DNA from: Palsa-465 sp963800475
GTDB lineage: Bacteria; Actinomycetota; Thermoleophilia; Solirubrobacterales; Solirubrobacteraceae
Assembly (NCBI GenBank): GCA_963800475.1
Contig: CAWDAZ010000004.1
Span: forward strand, 1,116,001-1,180,000
Length of the DNA stretch: 64,000 bases
Reading direction: 5' to 3'
Part shown: positions 7,093 through 15,995 of the stretch, in pieces
How positions within the stretch are numbered: position 1 is the first letter of the stretch
Layout: every line of letters starts with the position of its first letter
The notes under the pieces: model-generated
Told to the model about the DNA's origin: nothing
Seen by the model: the letters and a program-made list of their open reading frames with translations, nothing else
Databases searched by the model: none
Position numbers and translations under genes: made by a program

Positions 7093-8800
7093 TCGACCTC
7101 GCGCCGCAGACCGTCGCGCTTCGGCCCCAGGCGCGTCGAGCCGGCCGTCGCTGAGCCGCTCCGCCAGGCGCGACGCGAGCGCCATGATTGTGAGCGCCGG
7201 GTTCGCGGAGCCCTGCGTCGGCATCACGCTGCCGTCGGCGATGAACAGGTTCGGGATTCCCCAGGCGCGGTGGTCTGAGTCGACGACGCTGCGCTCGGGG
7301 TCGGTTCCCATCCGGCAACCGCCGACCAGATGCGCGTAGCGGTCGATCGACAGCACGTCTTGGGCCCCGGCGGCCTCCCAGATGTCATGCAGGGTCCGCT
7401 TGGGCGTAGGCGATGTTCTTGCGGTCGTTCTCGCACTGGATGTAGTCCATCCGCGCGACCGGCATGCCGTTGCGATCGCTGACCTCCGAGTCCAGCGTGA
7501 CGCGATTCTCGGCTAGCGGGAGCAGCTCGGAGAGGATCCCGAGCGTGTACCAGTGGTTGTAGTCGCGCATGTACTCGCGCAGCGCCCGGCCCCAGTGCCC
7601 ATCGGCCATCACGTGCTGGGCCCACTCGATCGGGAGCGGCCCCACCGTCTGAATCGAGAAGCCGCGCGCGAATCCTCGCGAGGGATCGGTCTCGTAGAAC
7701 TGCTCGGAGGAGATCTCCGGGGGCGGCGCCTTGTACATCCGCAGCTCGTCGGGGAAGCGGCCCGCCACCTGGGGCGCGCCCTGGACCATCACGTAGCGGC
7801 CGATCTGGTCGTTCGAGTTGGCCAAGCCGTGCGGATAGCGACGGCTGGTCGAGTTCAGGAGCAGCCGCGGGGTCTCGATCGAGTACCCCGCGACGGCGAC
7901 CGCGTCGGCCCGCTGGAACCGCTCGCCGCCTTCATGCACGTAGCGCACCCCCGTGACCCGCCCGCTCGAATCGTCGACCTCGACCCGGGTGACCATGCAC
8001 CCGGCCCGGATCTCCGCCCCGTGCTCGATCGCGTCGGGGATGTGGGTGACCAGCGGGGAGGCCTTGGCGCCCACCTTGCACCCCTGAAGGCAGAAGCCGC
8101 GGTAGATGCAGTGCGGGCGGTTACCGAAGGTGCCGTTCGCGATGCCCACCGGGCCGACGCGCATCTCGATGCCGATCCGCCGGGCCCCCTCCCGGGCGAT
8201 GTCCGCACCGCCCGCGATCGGATGCGCCGTGTGCGGATAGCGATGCGGGTCGCCCCACGGCCAGTGATCGCCCGCCACCGGGAGCTCGAGCTCGAGGCGC
8301 TCGTAGTGGGACTTGAGCTCACGGTAGGAGATCGGCCAGTCCTCGCCCACGCCATCCCGGCTCCGGATCTCGAAATCTGAGGGGTGAAAGCGCGGGCAGT
8401 ACCCGGCGTAATGCACCATCGAGCCGCCGACGCCGTGGCCCGAGTTGTTCTTTCCAAGCTCCACCGGATCCTGGCCCCCGGTGACCCGCTCGTCGGTCCA
8501 GTAGAGCCGGTGCGAGCCGGCCTCGTCGGAGACCCAGTCCTCGTCGGGATCCCAGAACGGTCCCGACTCGAGCACCACCAGCTTCCAGCCGCGGCGCGCC
8601 AGCCGTTGCGCGAGTGTCCCGCCCCCCGCACCGGCGCCGACGATCGCGAGGTCGACGGGGTACGCGTCGTCGTAGCGAGCCATCCGCTCCTGCGGCACGG
8701 CGCGGCGGTGGACGTCCAGCAGGAACGCGGAGTCGTTCTCGGGCGGTCGCAGCGCGCCGCGAGCGAGCGTTCGCAGTCCGTGGCGGCTGGGAGGTCTCAC
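7021..8800 (-). pseudogene. GMC family oxidoreductase, one-base frameshift near the C-terminus
   Basis: A FAD-dependent glucose-methanol-choline enzyme resembling the large subunit of membrane-bound gluconate or sorbitol dehydrogenases. The ADP-binding motif is DLAIVGAGAGGGTLAQRLA; the C-terminal GMC signature is RYAHLVGGCRMGTDPERS with GSANPALTIMALASRLAER. These two parts lie in different frames. Removing one base from the GGG at 7402-7404 gives continuous NIAYAKRTLHDIWEA and restores a complete protein, so it is either a disabled gene or an assembly error. The start at GTG 8800 overlaps the upstream stop by 4 bases; ATG 8683, at the dinucleotide fold, is the alternative. It is the last gene of a five-gene leftward operon. 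Confidence 0.8.
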
Positions 8801-9522
8801 CCCGCGTTCTTCCCCGGGTCGCGCTCGAACGCGGGGGCGCCCTCCCAACTCTCGCGCTGGCCCGCGCCGAGTCGGGCGTACCCGCGTGGATACGCCGGTC
8901 CGCCGAAGCCAATCTCGTTCCAGGCCCACGGGTGCGAATAGAACGCGCTCAGCACAGCGCGCATCAGCACGCTCCATGCGCGCTTGGGATCGAGCTCGTC
9001 CCACACCTCGCCGCGCAGCTTGCCGTCGCGGAACGCGTCGACGATCCGCTCCCTGGCCTCCTGCGAGGCGCCGGCGAAATCGCTGCAGCCGTGCTGACGA
9101 GCGGCGGCGTCGAGGCCCCTCGCGGCCAGCCGCCAGGTCTCGCGGTCGTCGGGCATGCCGGCGAACCGAAACCCGTCGAGCTGTCCGGCGAACAGCTTCG
9201 CGTCGACCATCTCGAGCACGGGGATCTTCGGCTCTCGGTCCTGGGCCATCACGGCGTCGCAGAACGCACCGAGCGTGATCGCCTCGACACGGGTGAAGAA
9301 TCGAATCGGGGGAACGTTGTCGACTCGCTCGAGCACGACCCGCCGCGTCGCCTCGTCCCAATGCTCGGCTTCGTCGAGCACGTTGTATTCGGGATATCGG
9401 CCGTGCATCTGCGGGGTCACGCCCTGGCGCTGCCGCGGGAGCTCGTCGGCGGACGGGGGCTGCTTCCCGGGACGGAGGTTCGGCAGGTGCTCGGCGCGCC
9501 GGAAGTCGCGAGCGCTCGGCAT
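8797..9522 (-). CDS. Gluconate 2-dehydrogenase subunit 3-like protein
   Basis: A 241-residue protein of the gluconate 2-dehydrogenase subunit 3 type, the small partner of GMC flavoproteins in membrane-bound sugar-acid dehydrogenases. Recognisable stretches are FFTRVEAITLGAFCDAVMAQ, ELDPKRAWSVLMRAVLSAFY and SHPWAWNEIGFGGPAYPRGY, the last being the characteristic C-terminal block. ATG 9522 shares one base with the preceding stop, and the end overlaps the GMC start by 4 bases, so the pair is made together. No twin-arginine signal is visible at the N-terminus, which is unusual for this subunit and suggests a cytoplasmic complex. Confidence 0.85.
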   Translation of the reverse strand: MPSARDFRRAEHLPNLRPGKQPPSADELPRQRQGVTPQMHGRYPEYNVLDEAEHWDEATRRVVLERVDNVPPIRFFTRVEAITLGAFCDAVMAQDREPKIPVLEMVDAKLFAGQLDGFRFAGMPDDRETWRLAARGLDAAARQHGCSDFAGASQEARERIVDAFRDGKLRGEVWDELDPKRAWSVLMRAVLSAFYSHPWAWNEIGFGGPAYPRGYARLGAGQRESWEGAPAFERDPGKNAG

Positions 9523-9977
9523 CACCGCTCGCGCCCGAACGCGGCCGCGGCGAGGCCCATGCCGCCGACGAGCGCGAGCGAGCCCGGGGCAAGCAACGGC
9601 GGCCCCATCACTACGTTGAACAGCGGCTCGCGGAACCCCCCGGGCTTGCGTGCCACGCCGCGAACGTGGGTGATCACTCCGATCAGACCGTCCGCGCAGT
9701 ACAGCGCCGAGAGCGCCGGCAGCCACGTCCGCGCGGCGCGCTCGGACTGCACGCCGGCAACCCCTGCTGCGGCCAGAGCCGGCGAGAGCACGATCGGGGT
9801 CCACATCCACTTGTCGCCGAACGACCCCCGGAAGTGCTCAAAGTAGATCTCCAGCCCGAGCGGCAGCGCGCTGAACGCGGTCGCGGCGGCGAGCGTTCGC
9901 TGCATCCGCCCGGAGCGGACGTTCGACCACCACCACGCGGTAAGCCGCTCGGCCTTCGTCGCGCGCCTAAGCCGCAT
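9522..9977 (-). CDS. Small multi-pass membrane protein of the GMC operon
   Basis: A 151-residue hydrophobic protein with about four membrane segments (LAAATAFSALPLGLEIYFEH, TPIVLSPALAAAGVAGV, ALSALYCADGLIGVITHV, LLAPGSLALVGGMGLAAAA). Its ATG at 9977 overlaps the end of the enolase-superfamily gene by 11 bases and its stop touches the start of the gluconate dehydrogenase subunit gene, so it is embedded in the operon. It may anchor the GMC complex or take electrons in place of the usual cytochrome c subunit, but no haem motif is present; that role is inference. I recognise no named family. Confidence 0.7.
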   Translation of the reverse strand: MRLRRATKAERLTAWWWSNVRSGRMQRTLAAATAFSALPLGLEIYFEHFRGSFGDKWMWTPIVLSPALAAAGVAGVQSERAARTWLPALSALYCADGLIGVITHVRGVARKPGGFREPLFNVVMGPPLLAPGSLALVGGMGLAAAAFGRER

Positions 9978-11079
9978 ACCGCTCCGCGTCCTCGCGCTTG
10001 AGCTCGAGCCCGATTCCGGGCCGGTCGAGATCCGGGAACAGCGCGCCCTTGCGCGGCGCGACCACCCCGTCGAACAGGAGCCGCTCGATCCGCACGTGGT
10101 CGTGGAAGTACTCGAGGTGGACCAGCCTGGAAAGCGCGGTGCCGGGGTGCAGATGGATCGATGGTCCGCAGTGCAGCGACAGCGGCACCCCGCGCGCACG
10201 GCACAGCGCGTCCACCCGCAGCAACTCGGTGATCCCGGCACAGCGGGTCACGTCCGCCTGCAGCACGTCGACTGCGCCGGCCGCGAGCATCGCCTCGAAG
10301 TAGGGCAGCTCGTAGCCGTACTCCCCCGCGGCGATCGGCATCCCGCCGGGCGCACGGTCACGCAGCAGACGAAGGCCCTCGAGGTCGTCGGAGGAGACCG
10401 GCTCCTCGAACCAGCTGACGTCCGCCTCACCCCGAAAGCGCTCGGCGAGCGAGAGCGCCTGCTTGCGGGAGTAGGCGCCGTTGGCGTCCACGAACAGCTC
10501 GGGGTCCGAGCCGATCGCCGCTCGCGCCGCGCGGATGCGCCCGGGATCGTCCTCGGGGACCGAGCCGACCTTCATCTTGACCCGAGGGATCCCCTGCTCG
10601 ACCCAGCCGGCGAGCTGGTCTCGCAGCTGCCGCTGCGAGTAGGCAGTGAAGCCGCCGGAGCCGTAGATCGGCACATGGTCGCGCGTCATCCCGAGCAACG
10701 CGCAGAGCGGGATCCCGAGCAGCCGCGCCTTGAGGTCCCAGAGGGCCGCGTCCACGGCCGCGATCGCCATCGAGGTGATACCGGGACGGCCCAGGTTGCG
10801 CGTCTCGCGAACCATCGTCGCCCACGCTGACTGCGGCGAGGACGCGTCGGCTCCCGCCACGATTCCGGCCAGCTTCGACTCGATCAGCTTGGCGGTCGAA
10901 ACGTCGGCGTAGGTGTAGCCGAGGCCCCACTCGCCGGCGGCGTGCGCGTGCACGACGACGATCGTCGTCGAATCCCACGAGAGCGTCCCGTCCGCCTCCG
11001 GCGCGTCGGTCGGGACCGTGTAGGCCGCGACCTCGAGCTGCTCGACGGGAGCCTCTACTCCGGGCGCCGCGATCGTCAT
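9967..11079 (-). CDS. Mandelate racemase/muconate-lactonizing (enolase superfamily) enzyme
   Basis: A 370-residue enolase-superfamily enzyme. The catalytic lysine pair is in RVKMKVG; metal ligands are the Asp in LFVDANGAY, the Glu in SWFEEPV and the Glu in IAAGEYGYE; the Asp of LQADVTRCAG and the His of SLHCGPSIHLH complete a mandelate-racemase-type active site. Such enzymes abstract the alpha proton of carboxylates, often dehydrating sugar acids. Neighbours (TPP enzyme upstream, gluconate dehydrogenase-like and GMC proteins downstream) fit sugar-acid catabolism. The substrate cannot be told from sequence alone. ATGA overlap with the upstream gene. Confidence 0.9.
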   Translation of the reverse strand: MTIAAPGVEAPVEQLEVAAYTVPTDAPEADGTLSWDSTTIVVVHAHAAGEWGLGYTYADVSTAKLIESKLAGIVAGADASSPQSAWATMVRETRNLGRPGITSMAIAAVDAALWDLKARLLGIPLCALLGMTRDHVPIYGSGGFTAYSQRQLRDQLAGWVEQGIPRVKMKVGSVPEDDPGRIRAARAAIGSDPELFVDANGAYSRKQALSLAERFRGEADVSWFEEPVSSDDLEGLRLLRDRAPGGMPIAAGEYGYELPYFEAMLAAGAVDVLQADVTRCAGITELLRVDALCRARGVPLSLHCGPSIHLHPGTALSRLVHLEYFHDHVRIERLLFDGVVAPRKGALFPDLDRPGIGLELKREDAERYAA

Positions 11080-12869
11080 CGGCCCGGCAGGAACTCCTCG
11101 ACCTTCTGCCTGAACGACTGCTTGATGATGCGCCGCGCGTGGGGGTCGCCTCCGAGCAGCGCCGAGCTGAGCGCCTTGGCCTGCTCGAGCGTGATGTGCG
11201 GCGGCAGCGGCGGGACCTCCGGGTCGGTGACGGCCTCGTAGACGACCGGGCGGTCCGAAGCGAGCGCCTCGTCCCAGGCGGGGCCGACCGCCTCGGGCCG
11301 GTCGACGCGGATGCCCTTGAGCCCGACGAGCTCGGCGTAGCGGGCGTACGGGAAATCGGGGAGGTCCTGCGAGCCTTCGAACTTCGGATCTCCCTCCATC
11401 GCCCGCTGCTCCCAGGTGACCTGGTTGAGGTCACGGTTGTTGAGCACCATCACGATCAGGCGCTGGTCGGGCCATTCGTGTCGGTACTTCGCGATCGTGA
11501 TCAGCTCGTTGATGCCGTTCATCTGCATCGCGCCGTCACCGACGAGCGCGAACACCGGCCGCGAGGGGTGGGCAAACTTGGCCGCGATCGCGTACGGGAC
11601 CCCGGGGCCCATCGTCGCGAGCGTTCCGGACAGCGAGGCCATCATTCCGCGGCGCAACCGGATGTCCCGGGCGTACCAGTTCGCCGCCGATCCGGAATCC
11701 GAGGCCACGATCGCGCCGTCCGGGAGCCGCTTTGAGAGCTCGTGGAACACAAGCTGGGGGTTGATCGGATCGGCCTCGAGCTGTGCCCGTTCGTCCATCA
11801 GCTCCCACCACTCGCCGGTCTCCTTCTCCATCCTCTCGCGCCACCCGCGATCCGTCTTGCGCTCGAGCCGGCCCATCAGGGCCCGAAGCGTCTCGGCGCT
11901 GTCTCCGACGAGGTTAACCTCCATCGGATAGCGGATCCCGAGCATCTTGCCGTCGATATCGATCTGGACCCCGCGTGCCTGGCCCTCCTCTGGCAGGAAC
12001 TCCGAGTACGGGAAGCTCGAGCCGACCATCAGCAGCGTGTCGCACTTCTGCATCAAGGTCCAACTCGGCTTCGTGCCGAGCAGCCCGATCGAGCCAGTGA
12101 CGTGCGGAAGGTCGTCGGGCAGCACTGCCTTGCCGAGCAGCGCCTTCGCGACCCCCGCGCCGAGCACGTCGGCGACCGCCTCGACCTCCGCCGAGGCGCG
12201 CAGCGCGCCCTGTCCGACCAGCATCGCGACGCGCTCGCCGGCGTTCAAAACCTCGGCGGCGCGGTCGAGCTCCTCGTCGCTGGGGATCACACGCGGCGCC
12301 TCGAACCCGGGCCCCGAATGGACGGTGCCGTGCTTGTTCGGGGGCTCGGGGACCGCGTCGGCGTCCTGGAGGTCGTTGGGGACGATGATCGCGGTGACGG
12401 TCCGCTCGGCCAGCGCGATCCGGATCGCCCGGTCGACGAGATGCCGGATCTGCGCGGGCACCATCGCCACCTCGACGTACTCGTGCGCGACGTCCTTGAA
12501 CAGCGACTGCAGGTCGATCTCCTGCTGGAAGTTGCCGCCGAGACCGGCTCTCGCCTGCTGGCCGACGATCGCGACGACCGGCTGGTGATCGAGCTTGGCG
12601 TCATAGAGGCCGTTCAGCAGGTGTACGGCGCCGGGCCCCGATGTGGCCATGCAGACGCCCACCTCGCCCGTGAACTTGGCGTGCGCGCACGCCATGAACG
12701 CGGCCATCTCCTCGTGCCGAACCTGGGTGAAGCGGGGCCGCTGCCCGTTGCTCGAGCGCCCGAACGCCCCCATCAATCCGTTGATGCCGTCGCCGGGGTA
12801 GCCGTAGATCTGCCGAACCCCCCACGTCGCGAGCCGTTCAAGAAGGTAGTCGCCGACTGTCTGGCTCAT
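11076..12869 (-). CDS. Thiamine pyrophosphate enzyme, pyruvate oxidase/dehydrogenase-like
   Basis: A 597-residue three-domain TPP enzyme of the POX/acetolactate synthase class. The N-terminal domain has the cofactor-activating glutamate in VRHEEMAAFMA and the block MATSGPGAVHLLNGLYDAK; the C-terminal TPP site has GDGAMQMNGINELITIAKYR and the closing NN of MVLNNRDLNQVTWEQR. Order and length match pyruvate dehydrogenase (quinone)/pyruvate oxidase more than acetolactate synthase, but this family also contains decarboxylases and ligases, so the substrate is open. It leads the leftward operon ending in the GMC enzyme and starts at ATG 12869. Confidence 0.9.
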   Translation of the reverse strand: MSQTVGDYLLERLATWGVRQIYGYPGDGINGLMGAFGRSSNGQRPRFTQVRHEEMAAFMACAHAKFTGEVGVCMATSGPGAVHLLNGLYDAKLDHQPVVAIVGQQARAGLGGNFQQEIDLQSLFKDVAHEYVEVAMVPAQIRHLVDRAIRIALAERTVTAIIVPNDLQDADAVPEPPNKHGTVHSGPGFEAPRVIPSDEELDRAAEVLNAGERVAMLVGQGALRASAEVEAVADVLGAGVAKALLGKAVLPDDLPHVTGSIGLLGTKPSWTLMQKCDTLLMVGSSFPYSEFLPEEGQARGVQIDIDGKMLGIRYPMEVNLVGDSAETLRALMGRLERKTDRGWRERMEKETGEWWELMDERAQLEADPINPQLVFHELSKRLPDGAIVASDSGSAANWYARDIRLRRGMMASLSGTLATMGPGVPYAIAAKFAHPSRPVFALVGDGAMQMNGINELITIAKYRHEWPDQRLIVMVLNNRDLNQVTWEQRAMEGDPKFEGSQDLPDFPYARYAELVGLKGIRVDRPEAVGPAWDEALASDRPVVYEAVTDPEVPPLPPHITLEQAKALSSALLGGDPHARRIIKQSFRQKVEEFLPGR

Positions 12870-12974
12870 CCTGTGCCGTTCCTTTCTGCTGGCGGTACGC
12901 GGTACGCGTGAGGGTGCTGACGAAGCCCTACCCGATGGCCGATCGTCGATAACCGACCGGCCGGGTCCGAGCTC

Positions 12975-14798
12975 CTACACGTCGCTGCGGGCCGACTCGA
13001 GCGCCACCGCCGCGTCGATCTGCGCCAGATGCGTGAGCGCCTGCGGGAAGTTGCCGAGCAGCTCGCCGGTCGACGGATCGACCTCCTCGGACATCAGGCC
13101 CAGGTGATTGGCGCAGGCGCTCGCTGCGTCGAACACGGCGCGCGCCCCTTCGAGATCGCCGGTTCGCACCAGGCATTCCACGAGCCAGTACGAGCAGCAC
13201 AAAAACGCCCCTTCCCGGCCCTCGAGGCCATCGTCGCGACGGTAGCGGTACAGCAGGCCGTCGCCGGCATCGAGCTCCTCACGGATCGCGGAGACCGTCC
13301 GGAGCATCCGCTCGTCGTCCCAGTCGAGGAACTCCACCGTCGGGAGCAGCAGCAGGGCGGCGTCGAGGTTCTTGCGGCCGTACGCCTGGACGAACACGCC
13401 GCGCTTGCGGTCATAGCCGCGGCGCTCGATCGTCGAGCGCAGCTCGTCGCGCACCTTCGCCCACCGCCGCGTCGGCGCCCGGCGCATGCATTCGTCGGCG
13501 AGCCTGATTCCGCGGTCGAGCGCGGCCCAGCAGAGCACCTTGGAGTGCACGAAGTGCTCGGGCTTCCCCGGCCATTCCCAAATCCCACGGTCGGGCTCGG
13601 TGCACTTCTCGGCCGCGTGGTCGATCAGCGAGGTCACAAAGCGCCAGTCGTCGTCGCTCGGCGAGCGCCCGCGCCGGTGCCAGCGCCACATCAGGTTCAC
13701 GATCTCGCCGTAGGCGTCGAGCTGGAGCTGACCCCGCGCCTGGTTGCCGACCCGCACCGGCGCCGAGCCGCGATATCCCTCGAGCGAGTCGAGCTCCTGG
13801 CCGTCCAGCCGGCGCTCGCCGCCCACTCCGTAGAACACCTGCATGTCGCCCGCGTGCCCCGCCGCCGACCGCACGATGAAAGCCCGGAACGCGTCGGCCT
13901 CCGCCTCGCTGCCGAGTTCCGCGAATGCGCGCGAGCTGAAACTCGAGTCGCGGACCCAGGAGAACCGGTAGTCCCAGTTGCGCGGAGCCCCGAGCGCTTC
14001 CGGCAGCGAGGTCGTCGGCGCCGCGACGATCGCGCCGGTCGGCTCGTAGGTGAGCGCCTTGAGCGTCAGTCCCGAGCGCCGCGTGGCGGTCGCGTCGGGC
14101 CCGCCAACGCTGAGCGCGGACGCCCACTTGCGCCACCACCGGACCGTGTCATCGAGCGCCCGGTCGATCGCGTCCTGGTCAGGCTCGCGCGGCGGCACCG
14201 CGTCGATCTGGTGGGGTGGCCGGTAGGTCAGCGTCATGCGCATCCGCTCCCCGGCGTCGACCGTCACACGGCCGGTGAGCTCATGGTCGGGGTCCTCTTC
14301 GAGCTGGCCCTCGCACCAGACCACCAGGCCGTCGTTTCCTCCGATCACGCTGTGGAGCCGGTCGCCGTGGCTCCGGATCCACGGCTTGACCTCGCCGTAG
14401 TCGAACCGCGGGGCGATTCGCACGTCCAGCTCGACCGATCCACGCACCCCCTCGATCACGCGCAGCAGCCGCCGCTCGTCGGCGTCGCGCGCCCTGACTC
14501 CGATCGTGAAGCAGTCGATGATCCTGGCCGCCCCCGCAGTGCCTTCGAACGTCGTCGCCAGCACGAGCGTGTCTTCGAGATATCGGTGCCGCGACTCCCA
14601 GCGGGCGCGGCCGGCGGGAGCGATCGAGCAGTGCCCTCCGCTCTGTGAGTCGAGCAGCCGCGCGAACACGCTGCCCGAGTCGAACCGCGGCAGGCAGCAC
14701 CAATCGATCGAGGCCCGCCGCGAGACCAGCGCGGCCGCGTGACAGTCGCCGATCAGGGCGTAGTCGGCAATCGGTCGGTATGAGTCGCTGGCAGACAT
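12975..14798 (-). CDS. Glycoside hydrolase family 15 (glucoamylase/trehalase type)
   Basis: A 607-residue enzyme with an N-terminal beta-sandwich (YRPIADYALIGDCHAAALVS, SIDWCCLPRFDSGSVFARLL) and an (alpha/alpha)6 barrel. NWDYRFSWVRDSSFS marks substrate-binding strands; the general acid Glu is in DRGIWEWPG and the general base Glu in SEEVDPSTGELLGNFPQA. The Asp-Trp-Cys-Cys-Leu-Pro start is typical of actinobacterial GH15 proteins, which include trehalases and alpha-glucosidases hydrolysing with inversion. Trehalase or glucoamylase cannot be decided here. No signal peptide, so cytoplasmic. It is 105 bases upstream of the TPP gene and may share its transcript. Confidence 0.93.
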   Translation of the reverse strand: MSASDSYRPIADYALIGDCHAAALVSRRASIDWCCLPRFDSGSVFARLLDSQSGGHCSIAPAGRARWESRHRYLEDTLVLATTFEGTAGAARIIDCFTIGVRARDADERRLLRVIEGVRGSVELDVRIAPRFDYGEVKPWIRSHGDRLHSVIGGNDGLVVWCEGQLEEDPDHELTGRVTVDAGERMRMTLTYRPPHQIDAVPPREPDQDAIDRALDDTVRWWRKWASALSVGGPDATATRRSGLTLKALTYEPTGAIVAAPTTSLPEALGAPRNWDYRFSWVRDSSFSSRAFAELGSEAEADAFRAFIVRSAAGHAGDMQVFYGVGGERRLDGQELDSLEGYRGSAPVRVGNQARGQLQLDAYGEIVNLMWRWHRRGRSPSDDDWRFVTSLIDHAAEKCTEPDRGIWEWPGKPEHFVHSKVLCWAALDRGIRLADECMRRAPTRRWAKVRDELRSTIERRGYDRKRGVFVQAYGRKNLDAALLLLPTVEFLDWDDERMLRTVSAIREELDAGDGLLYRYRRDDGLEGREGAFLCCSYWLVECLVRTGDLEGARAVFDAASACANHLGLMSEEVDPSTGELLGNFPQALTHLAQIDAAVALESARSDV

Positions 14799-14921
14799 GG
14801 TCGATCGGGCCGATTACCCGCGTGGCGGCCGGGTAGAGCCCTTCCCGTATGTGGTTCAACTCACTCGCAGCGGCGCTGGTGACTGTGTCTCGCGCCGTAT
14901 CACGGGTCCGGCAGCAGTAGC

Positions 14922-15932
14922 GTGGATACACGACGGGAAGTCGTGGTGATCACCGGCGCGTCCGGTGGTATTGGGCGTGCCGCCGCGCGCAGATTCGCCT
15001 CCGAGGGTGCGCGCGTGGCGCTCCTCGCACGGGGACGGGCGGGACTCGAGGCCGCGGCGAACGAGGTCGAGCGGGCCGGCGGAACCGCGCTCGTGATCCC
15101 GACCGACGTCGCGAGCCACGACCAGGTGCAGGCCGCAGCCGCCCAAGTCGAGGACACGCTAGGCCCGGTCGACGTGTGGGTGAACAACGCGATGGTCACC
15201 GTTTACGCGGAGTTTCTCGACATCGAGCCCGAGGAATTCGAGCGCGCGACCGAGGTCAGCTATCTCGGCTTGGTGTGGGGGACCCGGGCGGCGCTTCAGC
15301 GGATGGTGCCCCGAGACCGCGGTGTGATCGTGCAGGTGTGCTCGGCGATGTCATACCGCGGGATCCCGCTCCAGTCCCCGTACTGCGGCGCAAAGGCCGC
15401 GTGCAAGAACTTCACCGAGAGCATCATCACGGAGTTGCTCCACCACAAATCGGGGGTGCGACTCTCGATGATCCAGCTCCCCGGCGTCAACACGACCCAG
15501 TTCACGTGGGGCCGCACGAAGCTGCCAAAGCAGACGATGCCCGTACCGCCGATCTACCAGCCCGAACTGGCGGCCGACGCGATCCACCACGCCGCTCACC
15601 ACCGGCGGCGTCAGATCTACGTCGGGATCCCGACCGTGATGAACATCCTCGGCGAGCGGGTGGCGCCATGGCTGTTGGACCGCTATCTGGCGAAGACCGG
15701 GTTCGGCTCGCAGATGACGGACCATGACCTCGAACCGCACGGGCACGACAACCTGTTCGAGCCGGTCGACGAGGATCGCGGCGCGCACGGGCCGTTCGAC
15801 GCGATCGCCCACTCCTCTAGCCCCCAGTACGAGCTCGCCAAGCATCGCGCGATCACCCTGGCCGGCGCGGGTCTCGCCGGGGTGGCCGGTGCGGTCGCGC
15901 TGACGGCAGCGGCCATCCGCGCTCGCCGCTAG
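14922..15932 (+). CDS. Short-chain dehydrogenase with C-terminal membrane anchor
   Basis: A 336-residue SDR. The NAD(P) motif is VVVITGASGGIGRAAA; the structural motif is VNNAM; the catalytic pair is in SPYCGAKAA (YxxxK) with the serine in QVCSAMS. Beyond the usual 250 residues there is a tail of about 80 residues ending in the hydrophobic ITLAGAGLAGVAGAVALTAA and RARR, likely a C-terminal membrane anchor. Substrates of such long SDRs are unknown. Translation from GTG 14922; the region between it and the GH15 start is a 120-base divergent promoter region. Confidence 0.9.
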   Translation: MDTRREVVVITGASGGIGRAAARRFASEGARVALLARGRAGLEAAANEVERAGGTALVIPTDVASHDQVQAAAAQVEDTLGPVDVWVNNAMVTVYAEFLDIEPEEFERATEVSYLGLVWGTRAALQRMVPRDRGVIVQVCSAMSYRGIPLQSPYCGAKAACKNFTESIITELLHHKSGVRLSMIQLPGVNTTQFTWGRTKLPKQTMPVPPIYQPELAADAIHHAAHHRRRQIYVGIPTVMNILGERVAPWLLDRYLAKTGFGSQMTDHDLEPHGHDNLFEPVDEDRGAHGPFDAIAHSSSPQYELAKHRAITLAGAGLAGVAGAVALTAAAIRARR

Positions 15933-15995
15933 CGGAAGCGCCCCTCGGCCCCAGTCACTGATTACGAGCGCCCGGGCCGGGGCAGTCCGACCGAC

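Noticed and set aside
12975..14648. Plus-strand 539-codon frame
   Set aside because: It is the antisense shadow of the GH15 gene, rich in Arg, Pro and His without motifs.
14812..14840. Third copy of the TACCCG/CGGGTA hairpin upstream of the GH15 gene
   Set aside because: Only six bases pair and the loop start CCCTCCACG is absent; it looks unrelated.
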